From: Pseudomonas sp. PDNC002
GTDB lineage: Bacteria; Pseudomonadota; Gammaproteobacteria; Pseudomonadales; Pseudomonadaceae
Direction: 5' to 3'
DNA length: 64,000 nt
Assembly (NCBI RefSeq): GCF_016919445.1
Contig: NZ_CP070356.1
Location: forward strand, 317,501-381,500
Shown here: positions 28,622 to 38,058 of the stretch, piece after piece
How positions within the stretch are numbered: position 1 is the stretch's first letter
Layout of the letters: the number at the start of each line of letters is the position of its first letter
Position numbers and translations under genes: made by a program
The notes under the pieces: generated by a model
Told to the model about the DNA's origin: nothing
The model's database searches: none
The model's input: only the letters and a program-made list of their open reading frames with translations

Positions 28622-29821
28622 ATGGCCGAGAGCGTATTTGCCGAGAGCATCGTGCAGAACCTGCTGGACACCGACTTCTACAAACTGACGATGATGCAGG
28701 CGGTGCTGCACAACTACCCCAACGCCGAAGTGGAGTGGGAGTTCCGCTGCCGCAACGCCGAGGATCTGCGCCCGTACCTGGCGGAAATCCGCTACCAGAT
28801 CGAGCGCCTGGCCGAACTGGAGGCCACGCCGGACCAACTGGCCTTCCTCGAACGCATCCCGTTCATCAAGCCGGACTTCATCCGCTTCCTCAGCCTGTTC
28901 CGCTTCAACCTGCGCTACGTGCACACCAGCATCGAGGATGGCCAACTGGCCATCCGCCTGCGCGGGCCATGGCTGCACGTGATCCTCTTCGAGGTACCGC
29001 TGCTGGCCATCGTCAGCGAGGTGCGCAACCGCTACCGCTACCGTGAAGTGGTGCTGGAGCAGGTCGGCGAGCAGCTCTACCGCAAGCTCGACTGGCTCGC
29101 CGGCAACGCCAGCGCGGACGAACTGACGGAATTTCAGGTCGCCGACTTCGGCACCCGCCGGCGCTTCTCCTACCGCACCCAGGAAGAAGTCGTGCACATC
29201 TTGAAACGCGACTTCCCCGGCCGCTTCGTCGGCACCAGCAACGTGCACCTGGCCCGCGAATTCGACGTGAAGCCCATCGGCACCATGGCCCACGAATGGC
29301 TGATGGCGCACCAGCAGCTCGGCCCACGGCTGATCGACAGCCAGATCGCCGCGCTGGACTGCTGGGTGCGCGAGTACCGCGGCCAGTTGGGCATCGCGCT
29401 GACCGACTGCATTACCATGGACGCCTTCCTCAGCGACTTCGACCTGTACTTCGCCAAGCTCTTCGATGGCCTGCGCCACGATTCGGGCGATCCGCTGGTC
29501 TGGGCCGAGAAGGCCATCGCCCACTACCGCCGCCTGGGGATCGACCCGATGACCAAGACCCTGGTGTTCTCCGATGGCCTCGATCTGCCCAAGGCGTTGC
29601 AGCTCTTCCGTGCATTGCGTGGCAAGATCAACGTCAGTTTCGGCATCGGTACCAACCTGACCTGCGACATTCCGGGCGTGGAACCGATGAACATCGTGAT
29701 CAAGATGACGGCCTGCAACGGCCACCCCGTGGCGAAGATTTCCGACACCCCGGGCAAGACCCAATGCCGCGACGAGAACTTCGTCGCCTACCTGCGCCAT
29801 GTGTTCAAGGTGCCGGTGTAA
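28622..29821 (+). CDS. pncB: Nicotinate phosphoribosyltransferase
   Basis: A 399-residue protein of the PncB1 type: N-terminal [20 protein letters not shown], the phosphorylatable His in GTMAHEW, and DSGDP and GTNLTCDIP motifs near the phosphoribosyl pocket. It makes nicotinate mononucleotide from nicotinate and PRPP. The frame is open further upstream over pncA, but ATG 28622 has the family N-terminus. Confidence 0.96.
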   Translation: MAESVFAESIVQNLLDTDFYKLTMMQAVLHNYPNAEVEWEFRCRNAEDLRPYLAEIRYQIERLAELEATPDQLAFLERIPFIKPDFIRFLSLFRFNLRYVHTSIEDGQLAIRLRGPWLHVILFEVPLLAIVSEVRNRYRYREVVLEQVGEQLYRKLDWLAGNASADELTEFQVADFGTRRRFSYRTQEEVVHILKRDFPGRFVGTSNVHLAREFDVKPIGTMAHEWLMAHQQLGPRLIDSQIAALDCWVREYRGQLGIALTDCITMDAFLSDFDLYFAKLFDGLRHDSGDPLVWAEKAIAHYRRLGIDPMTKTLVFSDGLDLPKALQLFRALRGKINVSFGIGTNLTCDIPGVEPMNIVIKMTACNGHPVAKISDTPGKTQCRDENFVAYLRHVFKVPV

Positions 29822-29852
29822 CCCTTTTCGCATCCGACCAGGAGCCCATCAG

Positions 29853-30680
29853 ATGAAAGACAGACAGGCCGCCATCGCCAGAGAACTCAACGTGCAGCCG
29901 CCCTTCCAGTCCGACGCCGAGCTGCAGGCCGAGATCCAGCGGCGCATTCGCTTCATCCAGGACTGCCTGAAGGGTTCGGGGATGAAGACCCTGGTGCTGG
30001 GCATCAGCGGCGGCGTCGACTCGCTTACCGCCGGCATGCTCTGCCAGCGCGCCGTGGAGGGCCTGCGCGCCGAGACCGGCAACCAGGACTACCGCTTCCT
30101 CGCCGTGCGCCTGCCCTACAACGTCCAGGGCGACGAGCAGGACGCCCAGGACTCGGTGGACTGTATCGCCCCCGACGAACGCCACACCGTGAACATCGGC
30201 CCATCGGTGCAGGCGCTGGCAGCCGAAACCCAGGCGCTGGAAGGCCTGGCGCCAGCCACCCGCGACTTCGCCCTGGGCAACACCAAGGCGCGCATTCGCA
30301 TGGTCGCCCAGTACACCATCGCCAACGCCCGCGCCGGCCTGGTGGTCGGCACCGACCACGCCGCCGAGGCGGTGATGGGCTTCTTCACCAAGTTCGGCGA
30401 CGGCGCCTGCGACCTCGCCCCGCTCACCGGCCTGGTGAAGAACCAGGTGCGCAGCATCGCCCGCAGCCTGGGCGCGCCGGAGCATCTGGTGGAGAAGGTG
30501 CCGACGGCGGACCTCGAGGACCTCGCCCCCGGCAAGCCGGACGAGCATTCCCACGGCGTGACCTACAAGGAAATCGACGCCTTCCTGCACGGCCAGGAGG
30601 TCAGCCAGGAGGCCTTCGACATCATCGTCCGCACCTTCGAGAAGACCCGCCACAAGCGCGCCCTGCCGACCGCGCCGTAA
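29853..30680 (+). CDS. nadE: Ammonia-dependent NAD synthetase
   Basis: A 275-residue N-type ATP pyrophosphatase with SGGVDS at residues 52-57. It lacks the glutaminase domain, so ammonia is the nitrogen donor, as in E. coli NadE. It amidates nicotinate adenine dinucleotide to NAD. ATG 29853 has AGGAG upstream (CCAGGAGCCC). Last gene of the salvage operon. Confidence 0.96.
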   Translation: MKDRQAAIARELNVQPPFQSDAELQAEIQRRIRFIQDCLKGSGMKTLVLGISGGVDSLTAGMLCQRAVEGLRAETGNQDYRFLAVRLPYNVQGDEQDAQDSVDCIAPDERHTVNIGPSVQALAAETQALEGLAPATRDFALGNTKARIRMVAQYTIANARAGLVVGTDHAAEAVMGFFTKFGDGACDLAPLTGLVKNQVRSIARSLGAPEHLVEKVPTADLEDLAPGKPDEHSHGVTYKEIDAFLHGQEVSQEAFDIIVRTFEKTRHKRALPTAP

Positions 30681-30694
30681 GCAGTCTGCAACCA

Positions 30695-30720
30695 GCGGCG
30701 CGGGAGCGATCCCGCGCCGC
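30695..30720. terminator. Bidirectional hairpin between nadE and trhA-like gene
   Basis: Arms GCGGCGCGGGA and TCCCGCGCCGC with loop GCGA, an 11-bp perfect stem between convergent stops. No clear T run on either side. Confidence 0.65.
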
Positions 30721-30725
30721 CCGGC

Positions 30726-31352
30726 TCAATGCTGGGGAATGACGTAGCGCCAGATGGCGATGAAGTGCAGCAGGCTGCCGGCGATCACGAACAGGTGCCA
30801 GATGCCGTGCCAGTGGCGGAAGCGGCTGTCATAGGCGAAGAAGATGATGCCGATGGTGTAGAAGGCGCCACCGCCCACCAGCCAGGCGAAGCCCGCGCCG
30901 CCCAGCGCGCGGTACAGCGGGCCGATGGCGATCAGCACGATCCAGCCCATCACCGCGTAGATGATGATCGACAGCACCCGCGCCTCGGAGCGCGGCTTGA
31001 TTTCCTGCAGCATACCGATCACCGCCATTGACCAGACGATGCCGAACAGCGTCCAGCCCCAGGGCCCTTTGAGCGTCACCAGACAGAACGGCGTGTAGCT
31101 GCCGGCGATCAGCAGGTAGATCGACAGGTGGTCGAGCTTGCGCAGGATGACTTTCGCCCGCCCCTGCACGCTGTGGTAGAGCGTCGAGATGCTGTAGAGC
31201 ATGGTCAGCGTCGTGCCATACACCGCCACGCTGACGATGCGCAGTGGCTCACCGACCAGGCTGGTGGCCACCAGCAGCCAGATGCCGCCCACCAGCGCCA
31301 GCACTGCGCCGATCAGATGGGTCCAGGCGTTGAAGCGTTCACCGTGGTACAT
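30726..31352 (-). CDS. TrhA / hemolysin III family membrane protein
   Basis: A 208-residue protein with seven membrane segments and the PAQR-superfamily signatures: ERFNAWTHLIGA near the N-terminus, YHSVQGRAK after the second segment, and HRHWH-type histidines near the C-terminus (FRHWHGIWHLFVI). Bacterial members are called hemolysin III or TrhA; a role in membrane homeostasis has been proposed and haemolytic activity is not implied. Convergent with nadE. Confidence 0.88.
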   Translation of the reverse strand: MYHGERFNAWTHLIGAVLALVGGIWLLVATSLVGEPLRIVSVAVYGTTLTMLYSISTLYHSVQGRAKVILRKLDHLSIYLLIAGSYTPFCLVTLKGPWGWTLFGIVWSMAVIGMLQEIKPRSEARVLSIIIYAVMGWIVLIAIGPLYRALGGAGFAWLVGGGAFYTIGIIFFAYDSRFRHWHGIWHLFVIAGSLLHFIAIWRYVIPQH

Positions 31353-31397
31353 GGGTCCCCCGTTGCGATTTCAAGCAGGAACACCCTAGCGCCCTTT

Positions 31398-31420
31398 CGT
31401 GAAATAAAAAGCGTGAAATG
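31398..31420 (-). promoter_or_regulatory. Two CGTGAAAT direct repeats upstream of the TrhA-like gene
   Basis: CGTGAAATAA at 31398-31407 and CGTGAAATG at 31412-31420. The first is the reverse complement of TTATTTCACG in the nrtR/pncA region. Located 45-68 bases before the TrhA start, so it could bind NrtR. Confidence 0.4.
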
Positions 31421-31447
31421 AAAAGCCCGACCATGGGTCGGGCTTTT
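31421..31447 (-). terminator. Azurin gene terminator
   Basis: Arms AAAAGCCCGACC and GGTCGGGCTTTT around ATG, 36 bases downstream of the azu stop on the minus strand, with T-rich tail. Symmetric enough to work both ways. Confidence 0.85.
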
Positions 31448-31482
31448 CGTGTACCGGTTTTCCCTTTCTCAGGAAGCCCGGA

Positions 31483-31929
31483 TCATTTCAGGGACAGGGT
31501 GCCCTTCATCATGGCCGAGTGGCCCGGGAAGGAGCAGAAGAAGGTGTACTGCTCGCCTTCCTTCAGCTTGGAAACATCGAAGGTCACCGAGTCCTTCTCG
31601 CCGGAACCGATGATCTTGGTGTGGGCGATTACGCGGGTGTCGCCATCCTTCACGTAGTTCTTGTCCAGACCGGCGGCCATGCCATCGGTCACCACGCCCT
31701 GCATGTCGGCGGCGGTGGTCAGCACCCAGTTATGGCCCATGACGTTCTTCGGCAGGCTGCCCGGGTGGGACAGATTGACGGTGAAGGTCTTGCAGCTCTT
31801 GTCGACGCTGATGGCGTTGGTGCTGAACTGCATCTGGTCGTTGCCCTGGATATCCACGGAGCATTCGGCGGCCAGTAGCGGGGCACTGAACAGGCCAAGC
31901 AGGGATACAGCAGCGAGTTTACGGAACAT
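31483..31929 (-). CDS. azu: Azurin, periplasmic blue copper protein
   Basis: A 148-residue precursor. Signal peptide residues 1-20 (cleavage after LLA), mature 128 residues starting AECSVDI. Copper ligands His66, Cys132, His137 and Met141 correspond to mature His46, Cys112, His117 and Met121; Cys23-Cys46 is the known disulfide. Azurin is an electron carrier associated with nitrite respiration and redox stress. An ANR-like box lies 70 bases upstream and a strong terminator follows. Confidence 0.98.
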   Translation of the reverse strand: MFRKLAAVSLLGLFSAPLLAAECSVDIQGNDQMQFSTNAISVDKSCKTFTVNLSHPGSLPKNVMGHNWVLTTAADMQGVVTDGMAAGLDKNYVKDGDTRVIAHTKIIGSGEKDSVTFDVSKLKEGEQYTFFCSFPGHSAMMKGTLSLK

Positions 31930-31999
31930 ACAAGCCTCCTAGGCAGGTTGGGCGGAGAATCCTAAAAGGGAAGACTGCCGGATCGGCGATCCGGTTCCC

Positions 32000-32013
32000 C
32001 TGATCCAAATCAA
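32000..32013. promoter_or_regulatory. ANR/FNR-type box upstream of azurin
   Basis: On the minus strand TTGATTTGGATCAG, one mismatch from TTGAT-N4-ATCAA, about 70 bases before the azu ATG. P. aeruginosa azu is known to be under ANR control. Confidence 0.7.
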
Positions 32014-32144
32014 CAGCCCACTGGCGAATGGCCACGGGCGAAGCCTGGAACTGTCTATCAGGCCGATCCACATCTTCAACGAGGCAGATCAGCGCACCCC
32101 GCCTAGCATAGACGCCACACCCCGGCCCAACAGGAGTTCGCGCC

Positions 32145-32234
32145 ATGAATCGGTACCCGTTGTTACAAAAACTGCTGGCATGCTACGCCCTGGCGTCGTG
32201 CGCCGGAGGCTGCGGGCTGGTGGAATTGGAGTAG
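32145..32234 (+). CDS. Possible 29-residue cysteine-containing small protein
   Basis: ATG at 32145 after AGGAG (32132-32136, eight-base spacing), 29 codons, TAG at 32232. The peptide begins MNRYPLLQKLLACYALAS and continues with two more cysteines in a Gly-rich stretch and an acidic end. Basic then hydrophobic then LASC resembles a very short lipoprotein signal. Not a known family. It lies in the 373-base azu/LOG intergenic region, which otherwise has the ANR box and no other gene. Confidence 0.4.
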   Translation: MNRYPLLQKLLACYALASCAGGCGLVELE

Positions 32235-32302
32235 GACTTTTCGGACTTGGTCGCTGCTCGGACTGCCGCTACCCTGACGGCCTGCAAAACGAGGAGTGAT
32301 CC

Positions 32303-32890
32303 ATGACCTTGCGTTCCATCTGCGTGTTCTGCGGTGCCAGCCCCGGCGCCACCCCGATCTACCAGGAAACAGCCGAAGCCCTGGGCCGCTATCTCGCCGA
32401 AAACGGCATCCAACTGGTCTATGGCGGTGGCGCCGTCGGCCTGATGGGTATGGTCGCCAACGCGGCGCTGGCCGCCGGCGGCGAAGTCATCGGCATCATC
32501 CCGCAGAGCCTGAAGGATGCCGAAGTCGGCCACCACGGCCTCACCCGCCTGGAAGTGGTGGATGGCATGCATGCGCGCAAGGCACGCATGGCCGAACTGA
32601 GCGATGCCTTCATCGCCCTGCCCGGCGGCCTGGGCACCCTGGAGGAACTGTTCGAGGTCTGGACCTGGGGCCAGCTTGGCTACCACGGCAAGCCACTGGG
32701 CCTGCTGGAGGTGAACGGCTTCTTCGACCCGCTGCTGACCTTCCTCGACCATCTGGTGCAGGAGCGCTTCGTCCGCCAGCCGCACCGCGACATGCTGCAG
32801 CGAGCCGACTCGCCGGCTGCGCTGATCGAGGCCCTCGCCGCCTGGAAGCCCCTGGCCGCGCCGAAATGGGTGGATCGCACGCCAACCTGA
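32303..32890 (+). CDS. LOG-family cytokinin riboside 5'-monophosphate phosphoribohydrolase
   Basis: A 195-residue Rossmann-like protein with PGGLGTLEE at residues 107-115 and the catalytic Arg/Glu pair in this and the MHARKARM motif. Once annotated as lysine decarboxylases, these proteins release the base from nucleoside monophosphates; in bacteria the physiological substrate is often just AMP. Good ribosome site (CGAGGAG) before the ATG. It converges on the pilin cassette with seven bases between stops. Confidence 0.9.
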   Translation: MTLRSICVFCGASPGATPIYQETAEALGRYLAENGIQLVYGGGAVGLMGMVANAALAAGGEVIGIIPQSLKDAEVGHHGLTRLEVVDGMHARKARMAELSDAFIALPGGLGTLEELFEVWTWGQLGYHGKPLGLLEVNGFFDPLLTFLDHLVQERFVRQPHRDMLQRADSPAALIEALAAWKPLAAPKWVDRTPT

Positions 32891-32897
32891 CCCGCGA

Positions 32898-33299
32898 CTA
32901 CCAGCAGTGCTCCGCGGCCGCGCCACGGAGCCCGCTGCTGGCCAGTGTCAGTACCCCGCAGCCGTCCCGCGCCATCGCCCCCTCCGGCACGGCCTGGAGG
33001 ACATAACTCGAGTCCTCGGGCGCTTTGGCGAAGCTCAATCGATACTGCACCGGCGCGCCGTCACGTGGCGCGATGGTGAACGGCAGCACTGCGCCGACGT
33101 ACGAACCTCGGCTCGTGTAGAAGCGCTCCAGATATTGGGCCAGCTCCATCAGCGACTTCTCCGCGTCCGTGCGTCGTACTCGCTGGATGTGCTCCTGGTA
33201 AACCGGCAAGGCAACGCTCGCCAGGATGCCGATCAACGCCACGCCGACCAGCAGTTCCACCAACGTGAAACCGTCACTGCGTTCACTGCACCGTTTCAT
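32898..33299 (-). CDS. pilE: Type IV pilus minor pilin, PilE-like
   Basis: A 133-residue type IVa prepilin: short basic leader MKRCSERSDG cut by PilD after Gly10, then FTLVELLVGVALIGILASVA with Glu at +5. C-terminal cysteines (GCGVLT, HCW) form the usual D-region disulfide. Last gene of the five-gene minor pilin cassette; two bases after pilY1. Residue pattern in YLERFYTSRGSYVG is typical of PilE. The open frame upstream inside pilY1 is not used. Confidence 0.88.
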   Translation of the reverse strand: MKRCSERSDGFTLVELLVGVALIGILASVALPVYQEHIQRVRRTDAEKSLMELAQYLERFYTSRGSYVGAVLPFTIAPRDGAPVQYRLSFAKAPEDSSYVLQAVPEGAMARDGCGVLTLASSGLRGAAAEHCW

Positions 33300-33300
33300 C

Positions 33301-36300
33301 TCAGCGTGACTCCCACCAGCCCCTGCGTTCGCTGCCATGGGGCAGCTCGACCGTTCGTACCTGCGGACGCCCTTCCCGATCGAGGGTTGAAACGCGCAGG
33401 TCGCCGTTCCCATCGGAGCGCACCAGTGCGCCGCTCCCTTGATCACTCTCGCTATCGCCCGCCAGGTCCGCCAGAGGGGCATTCAGGGCGCCGCCATCGT
33501 CCAAATCCAGTGCGATGGAGCGGTGCAGGAAAGGATCGCCACAAGGGTCGTCGCCCGGCCTGAGCAGGTTGAACAGCGCGAACTGCCCATCGCGCAGCTG
33601 TGGCTGTTCGATCACCCGCGTGCCGTCGGCGGGCAAGTCGAGGTACCAGCCGTGGCTGCCGCTGCCCGGCGGGCTGGACGACGGGCCCTGGCGCGGCGCT
33701 TGAAGCTGCGAACGTCCGGCGATGGGGCGGCCCTCGTCCAGCACGCCGTAGAGGCTCTCCACCTCCTGGCGCAGCGGCGGCTCACTGTCGCCGACCCGAT
33801 AGAGACGCCCGGTGCCAACGATCAGCCGAACCTGCCCGTTTCGATCCAGCGCCGCGGCCACGGGTGCGGAAATACCCTGCGCCGCCCCTCTCGGTGCCTG
33901 CGCGCGGAACAGTGGTTTGCCTGCCAGCGAAGAGGGGATCACTGAGTCACGCCCGTCCTCACCGGCCAGGTCCACGCGCCAGAGATTGCCGCGGCTATCG
34001 CCCACGTAGAGCCGATTGGCGGTCACGTCGCCGACGCTGCTGATCGCCGTCACGGCCCCCAGGTCTCCGGCGCCGGGCAGGCTGATGCGTTTGAGCAGGC
34101 GGCCATCCGCCGCATCGAGCAGCCAGATGTCCCCGCCCTGCCCTTCAGGCTCCCGAGCCCCGGAGGAAACGATCACCACGAAGCGTCCCGAACCCAGCGC
34201 GACCAACGCCGGGCGGCCAAGCGTGTAACCGAGGTCCGGGTGAGTGAACTCCCACAGCACGCTGCCGGGCTGCACGGCCTGCGGATTGGTGACGTCCAGC
34301 GCGAACACGCTCCGCCCGCCAGCGCCAGTGCTTCCCACCAGCAAGGTCCGCCACTGCCCGGCAACCCACGCATTGCCGACGCTGGGCGACCCATCCACGT
34401 AGAAACGATGGGCATAGCCCGGATCGGCCAGCTCGCGCAGATGAGCGAAGATGGCCGCCGGCACATAGGCGAACAACTCCCTGCCATCGCTGGCATCGAA
34501 GCCATGCAACATGCCGTCGTTGGCGCCCACGGCCACCAGTGGTGTCCGCTCGCGGTAGGTGGCGCTGTCGAGGAACTCCCGGTAGGTGCTTCCCAGCGTT
34601 CGTCCCTCGCCCAGCGCCAGCGACAACGAGCCATAGGGCTGGGCGTCATGCCACGAATGGACGGGCCGGGAATTCACGATGTCGCCCAGCCGACCGCGCC
34701 GCTGACGATACGGCAGGGTGCCGTCCAGCCCATTGCGCTCCAGTGCCCTCGAGCCCCGCAGGAAAGCCAGCAACGCCGGGCCATCGGTCGGTTCGACACC
34801 CAGCCTGCGACGTTGCTCGTCGTCGAGGGCGCTCCAGATGAATGGCACACCTTGCCGTGCGACCGCCGCACCCTCGCTCTGCACGGGCCGCACGGTGAGG
34901 ATGTTGCGCGATGTCAGTTGAGCCTCCGTCAGGCGGTCCAGCCCTTCGGCGGCGGACCACACGAGCTGCTGATCGCGCCAGAGCGACAGGTCGCCGCTCC
35001 AGAACTTCGGCTCCAGCGCCGCACTGAAAAGCTCGCCGGCTCCACCGCCATGGCTGAGGTTGCCGATGCTCTCCCGTTCAGCATTGGCCGCATGTGCGAA
35101 GGCCTGCTTCAGTTCTGCGCGCAACGCTTGGGGCGCGGAAAGCAGGAAGAGATTGGCGGGACGACCTGCCGGTCCTTTCCACCAGGACTCGGCCAGCGGC
35201 GCGACGTGCTCGTCACGATAGTCCTGTGGCGCCAGGAATCCGCCGTACTTCGTCGCCAGCCAGAGCGCGTCATCGACGTGCGGCGCGTAGCCCGGTGAGG
35301 CCAGCCAGTAAGTGGACGCACTCTGCCGGCCCGGCAGCTCGGGACGCAGATCGCCCACATGGGTGTCATACGCAAGGCCTGCGAGAGCAAGGGCCGCCCC
35401 GGAACGTGACGCTCCCTCGAGAATCGCCACGCGTTGCGCGGCGCGCTTCAAGTCCACACGGGGGTCATCGGCGGCGAGGCCGGCGAGCGATTCACCCACG
35501 TTCCCCGATCCATCGCTGCCCACACCAAGAATTGCATTGCGCTGGCAGGCATAGATCAGCGGGTCCACGTGTCCGCTTTCCTGGCTTCCGAGGTAGCGCG
35601 TGGCGGCATGGAACAGCTCGCCAACATCGTCGAACGTCCGCGGCTGAATCTCGTCGAAGCGGTTCAGGTAGTTGATGGCACCACCGCCCCGACCCGTGGC
35701 GTCGGGCGCTTCGGCAAAGAATCGGTCCACGAAGACGCCCGTGCGTGGCGACCACTCCGCCTCCGGGTTAACTCGACCATCATCCAGCTGCGGCCCGACG
35801 AATTTCTGCGGCACACGCAGTGCGGCAAGCGCCTCGGCGGCGCTGCTGGAGCGTCCGAAAACGCTGAATCGCAGCCCCTCCGAAAACTGCTGCAGCAGCC
35901 CTTCGGGCTTGAAGTGCGCACCGTAGCGCTGGCAGTTGTCCTCGAGTTGCCCGTCGACACAGACCTGCACTCGCACGGGTATCCGGTAGCTCCTTGGCGG
36001 CTCCAGCAGCGCACCAGGCTCGAAGTCCTGCGGCTCCCCGGGAAACTCCGGACTGCGGCTGAGCAACAGGCTGCGGTCCTGCCCTGCGATGCGGATGTAC
36101 AGCGGGAAACCACTGTATGGCGTCGCGCCCCCGACGTGTTCGGCAGGCACGCCGCGGTCGGGGAAGGATGCGTCGCTCGCCAGGTTCCTGCCCTTCTGCA
36201 ACACCGTGGTGTCGGCACTGTCGATCAGTCGATCGCCGCCAGTCATCACGGCGCGAAAGACATCGACGGCCTGCGCGCTGGCCCAATTGAGAAAATTGCC

Positions 36301-36603
36301 GCTCCAGGCGCGCGAACAGGCATGTCCGACTGCCGCCCCGGACGGCTGAAAGTAGCGTTCCGCCGGGCGGAAGGCATAGCACTTCTCCGCGTCGAAATAG
36401 CCGATGTAGGCCTCTCCCGGGGCGTAGACCGTGGCCGGATTGGCTGCCGCCGCAGTCGCCGCGTGCGCAGTCGAAGGCAGCACCACCAGGTTGCCGGGAG
36501 CGCCGCTGCCGATCTGCAACGGCGTCTGGCTGACCGGGCCGGCTTCTGCCGGGCAAGCGAGTACCAGCAATATCATCCCGGTGCAGAGCCACCCACATTC
36601 CAT
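33301..36603 (-). CDS. pilY1: PilY1-like pilus tip/assembly protein
   Basis: About 1100 residues. Signal peptide about residues 1-21 ending at AEA. The N-terminal half resembles other PilY1-like proteins but I see no convincing metal-site DxSxS motif of a von Willebrand A domain. The C-terminal half is the PilY1 beta-propeller (VAVGANDGMLHGFDASDG near residue 700, YVDGSPSVGNAW after). A DGNGD...D loop near residue 1060 could bind Ca2+. Such proteins prime pilus assembly with minor pilins and act in adhesion or surface sensing. ATG 36603 is chosen over GTG 36609 because GGAGG precedes it at five bases. Confidence 0.9.
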   Translation of the reverse strand: MECGWLCTGMILLVLACPAEAGPVSQTPLQIGSGAPGNLVVLPSTAHAATAAAANPATVYAPGEAYIGYFDAEKCYAFRPAERYFQPSGAAVGHACSRAWSGNFLNWASAQAVDVFRAVMTGGDRLIDSADTTVLQKGRNLASDASFPDRGVPAEHVGGATPYSGFPLYIRIAGQDRSLLLSRSPEFPGEPQDFEPGALLEPPRSYRIPVRVQVCVDGQLEDNCQRYGAHFKPEGLLQQFSEGLRFSVFGRSSSAAEALAALRVPQKFVGPQLDDGRVNPEAEWSPRTGVFVDRFFAEAPDATGRGGGAINYLNRFDEIQPRTFDDVGELFHAATRYLGSQESGHVDPLIYACQRNAILGVGSDGSGNVGESLAGLAADDPRVDLKRAAQRVAILEGASRSGAALALAGLAYDTHVGDLRPELPGRQSASTYWLASPGYAPHVDDALWLATKYGGFLAPQDYRDEHVAPLAESWWKGPAGRPANLFLLSAPQALRAELKQAFAHAANAERESIGNLSHGGGAGELFSAALEPKFWSGDLSLWRDQQLVWSAAEGLDRLTEAQLTSRNILTVRPVQSEGAAVARQGVPFIWSALDDEQRRRLGVEPTDGPALLAFLRGSRALERNGLDGTLPYRQRRGRLGDIVNSRPVHSWHDAQPYGSLSLALGEGRTLGSTYREFLDSATYRERTPLVAVGANDGMLHGFDASDGRELFAYVPAAIFAHLRELADPGYAHRFYVDGSPSVGNAWVAGQWRTLLVGSTGAGGRSVFALDVTNPQAVQPGSVLWEFTHPDLGYTLGRPALVALGSGRFVVIVSSGAREPEGQGGDIWLLDAADGRLLKRISLPGAGDLGAVTAISSVGDVTANRLYVGDSRGNLWRVDLAGEDGRDSVIPSSLAGKPLFRAQAPRGAAQGISAPVAAALDRNGQVRLIVGTGRLYRVGDSEPPLRQEVESLYGVLDEGRPIAGRSQLQAPRQGPSSSPPGSGSHGWYLDLPADGTRVIEQPQLRDGQFALFNLLRPGDDPCGDPFLHRSIALDLDDGGALNAPLADLAGDSESDQGSGALVRSDGNGDLRVSTLDREGRPQVRTVELPHGSERRGWWESR

Positions 36604-36621
36604 CGCCACCTCCCGGCGTCC

Positions 36622-37095
36622 TCAGCGAATCACGAAGATGCCGCCCAGTTTCGCGTGCGAAACCGGCTCGCCCGAAGGCTGGCGACGTTGGCCGTAGCCG
36701 ACCGCACTCACCTCGATGGCCACGCCGTAGGTCGAAAGGCCCTTGCCGACCTCCAGCCCCTCGCTGTTCAGCGCACGCAGAAACTTCAGTCGATAGGCCG
36801 GCTTGCGTGCCGGCGGCACGGCATCGGCGACCGGATCGCTCCACTCGATCTCCGCGCCGACATCGTAGGCGGCAATGTCGGCGCCCATTCGCCGGTAGAC
36901 CTCCTGGCCAGCCAGTTCCCCGGCCCGCAACGCCGCTTCCGCGCCCTGGAACGCCACCTGCCGATCACGCAGGTTGCCGGCCATGCGTTCCTCCAACTGC
37001 GCCATGCGCAAGCCTGCAAGACCAACGATCGTCAGCAGCAACAGCATGACCAACGAGACCAGCAGCACCGCGCCGCCCTGGGACTGATTACGCAT
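36622..37095 (-). CDS. pilX: Type IV pilus minor pilin, PilX-like
   Basis: A 157-residue PilX: MRNQSQGGAVLLVSLVMLLL is leader plus start of the hydrophobic helix, then LEERMAGNLRDRQVAFQGAE, the family signature. It lacks the consensus Glu5, as PilX often does. ATG 37095 follows GAGGG at eight bases; ATG 37113, overlapping the pilW stop, is the alternative. PilX helps assemble the initiating tip complex with PilV, PilW, PilE and PilY1. Confidence 0.87.
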   Translation of the reverse strand: MRNQSQGGAVLLVSLVMLLLLTIVGLAGLRMAQLEERMAGNLRDRQVAFQGAEAALRAGELAGQEVYRRMGADIAAYDVGAEIEWSDPVADAVPPARKPAYRLKFLRALNSEGLEVGKGLSTYGVAIEVSAVGYGQRRQPSGEPVSHAKLGGIFVIR

Positions 37096-37109
37096 CGTCA
37101 TGACCCTCT

Positions 37110-38057
37110 TCATGGCGCGACATTGCGTAGCGCCGTTGTGCTGCCCATCGCACGGCGCAGCCGGCGCTCCGCGTCCAGCGGCAGCGTCCGCCCGTCAAAG
37201 ACCAGGCTCGTCGGAACCTCGTCGACACCTCGCGCCTGACTCTGCAGCAGGAGATTGACGCGCACCGTGCGCACCGTGCGCCATTCACCAGCGGACATTT
37301 CCCGCGCGGCCTTGTAGGCGGTGACCACGCTTGCGTCGCCCGCGGCCACGCCATAGCGCAGGCTCAGGCCGGCAACGCCGGAAACCAGTTCGCTGGTTTG
37401 CGCGACCCCGCTGTTCTCGCTGTTGTCGGTGACGAACAATCCGGGATTGCCATCCACGCCACGGCCAATCCAGTAAATGAGGTAGCGGTAGGGATAGGCA
37501 CGGGTCGCAGGCGGGAGGAAACGCTCCAGCGAGCGGTCCGCGACCAGCGCCGTCGCGCTTCCCGTGTTACGCACCAACAGGCACGACTGCTGATCGGAGA
37601 TCAGGTAATAGGCGCCCGACGCCGCGCCACCTGCTGCGAGCGCCAAGGTACTGCCGGCGATCGCGCGTGCTTCGAGCGCGGGCTCGGTGGCGTACCGCAG
37701 CAGCAGGGCATCGGTATTCGCTACGCGCCCGGAGGGCACCCAGGCCGGTGTCGGCATGCCACTGCCGAATCCTTCCACGCCCGATTTCTCCAGCGCGTAC
37801 TGCGCACTGGCGGAACCGCTGGCATTCACCAGGCCGCCGGAACAGGCGCCGATGAAGCCGGCGTTGCGCAAGTCCTGCCCGATGCTCTCCAAGGCGAAGC
37901 GCCCGCCCTCCTGCAGTTCGGACAAGGCAACGGCGGACTGATAGCTGCGCTTGCTGGCGAGCACGACATGGATGACGCCAACCAGCAGTACGAGGCTGAG
38001 CGCCATCGCGATCAGCAATTCCACCAGCGAGATGCCGTGCTGCGCGGACGGGCGCAT
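37110..38057 (-). CDS. pilW: Type IV pilus minor pilin, PilW-like
   Basis: A 315-residue prepilin: leader MRPSAQHG cut after Gly8, then ISLVELLIAMALSLVLLVGV with Glu5. Long C-terminal domain with GRFALESIGQDLRNAGFIGAC, typical of PilW. One base after the pilV stop and overlapping the start region of pilX, so the genes are co-translated. Confidence 0.9.
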   Translation of the reverse strand: MRPSAQHGISLVELLIAMALSLVLLVGVIHVVLASKRSYQSAVALSELQEGGRFALESIGQDLRNAGFIGACSGGLVNASGSASAQYALEKSGVEGFGSGMPTPAWVPSGRVANTDALLLRYATEPALEARAIAGSTLALAAGGAASGAYYLISDQQSCLLVRNTGSATALVADRSLERFLPPATRAYPYRYLIYWIGRGVDGNPGLFVTDNSENSGVAQTSELVSGVAGLSLRYGVAAGDASVVTAYKAAREMSAGEWRTVRTVRVNLLLQSQARGVDEVPTSLVFDGRTLPLDAERRLRRAMGSTTALRNVAP

Positions 38058-38058
38058 G

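Noticed and set aside
32303..32890. Lysine decarboxylase
   Set aside because: The PGGLGTLEE motif and size are those of LOG phosphoribohydrolases; no PLP-binding site exists. So it is not counted with the lysine genes.
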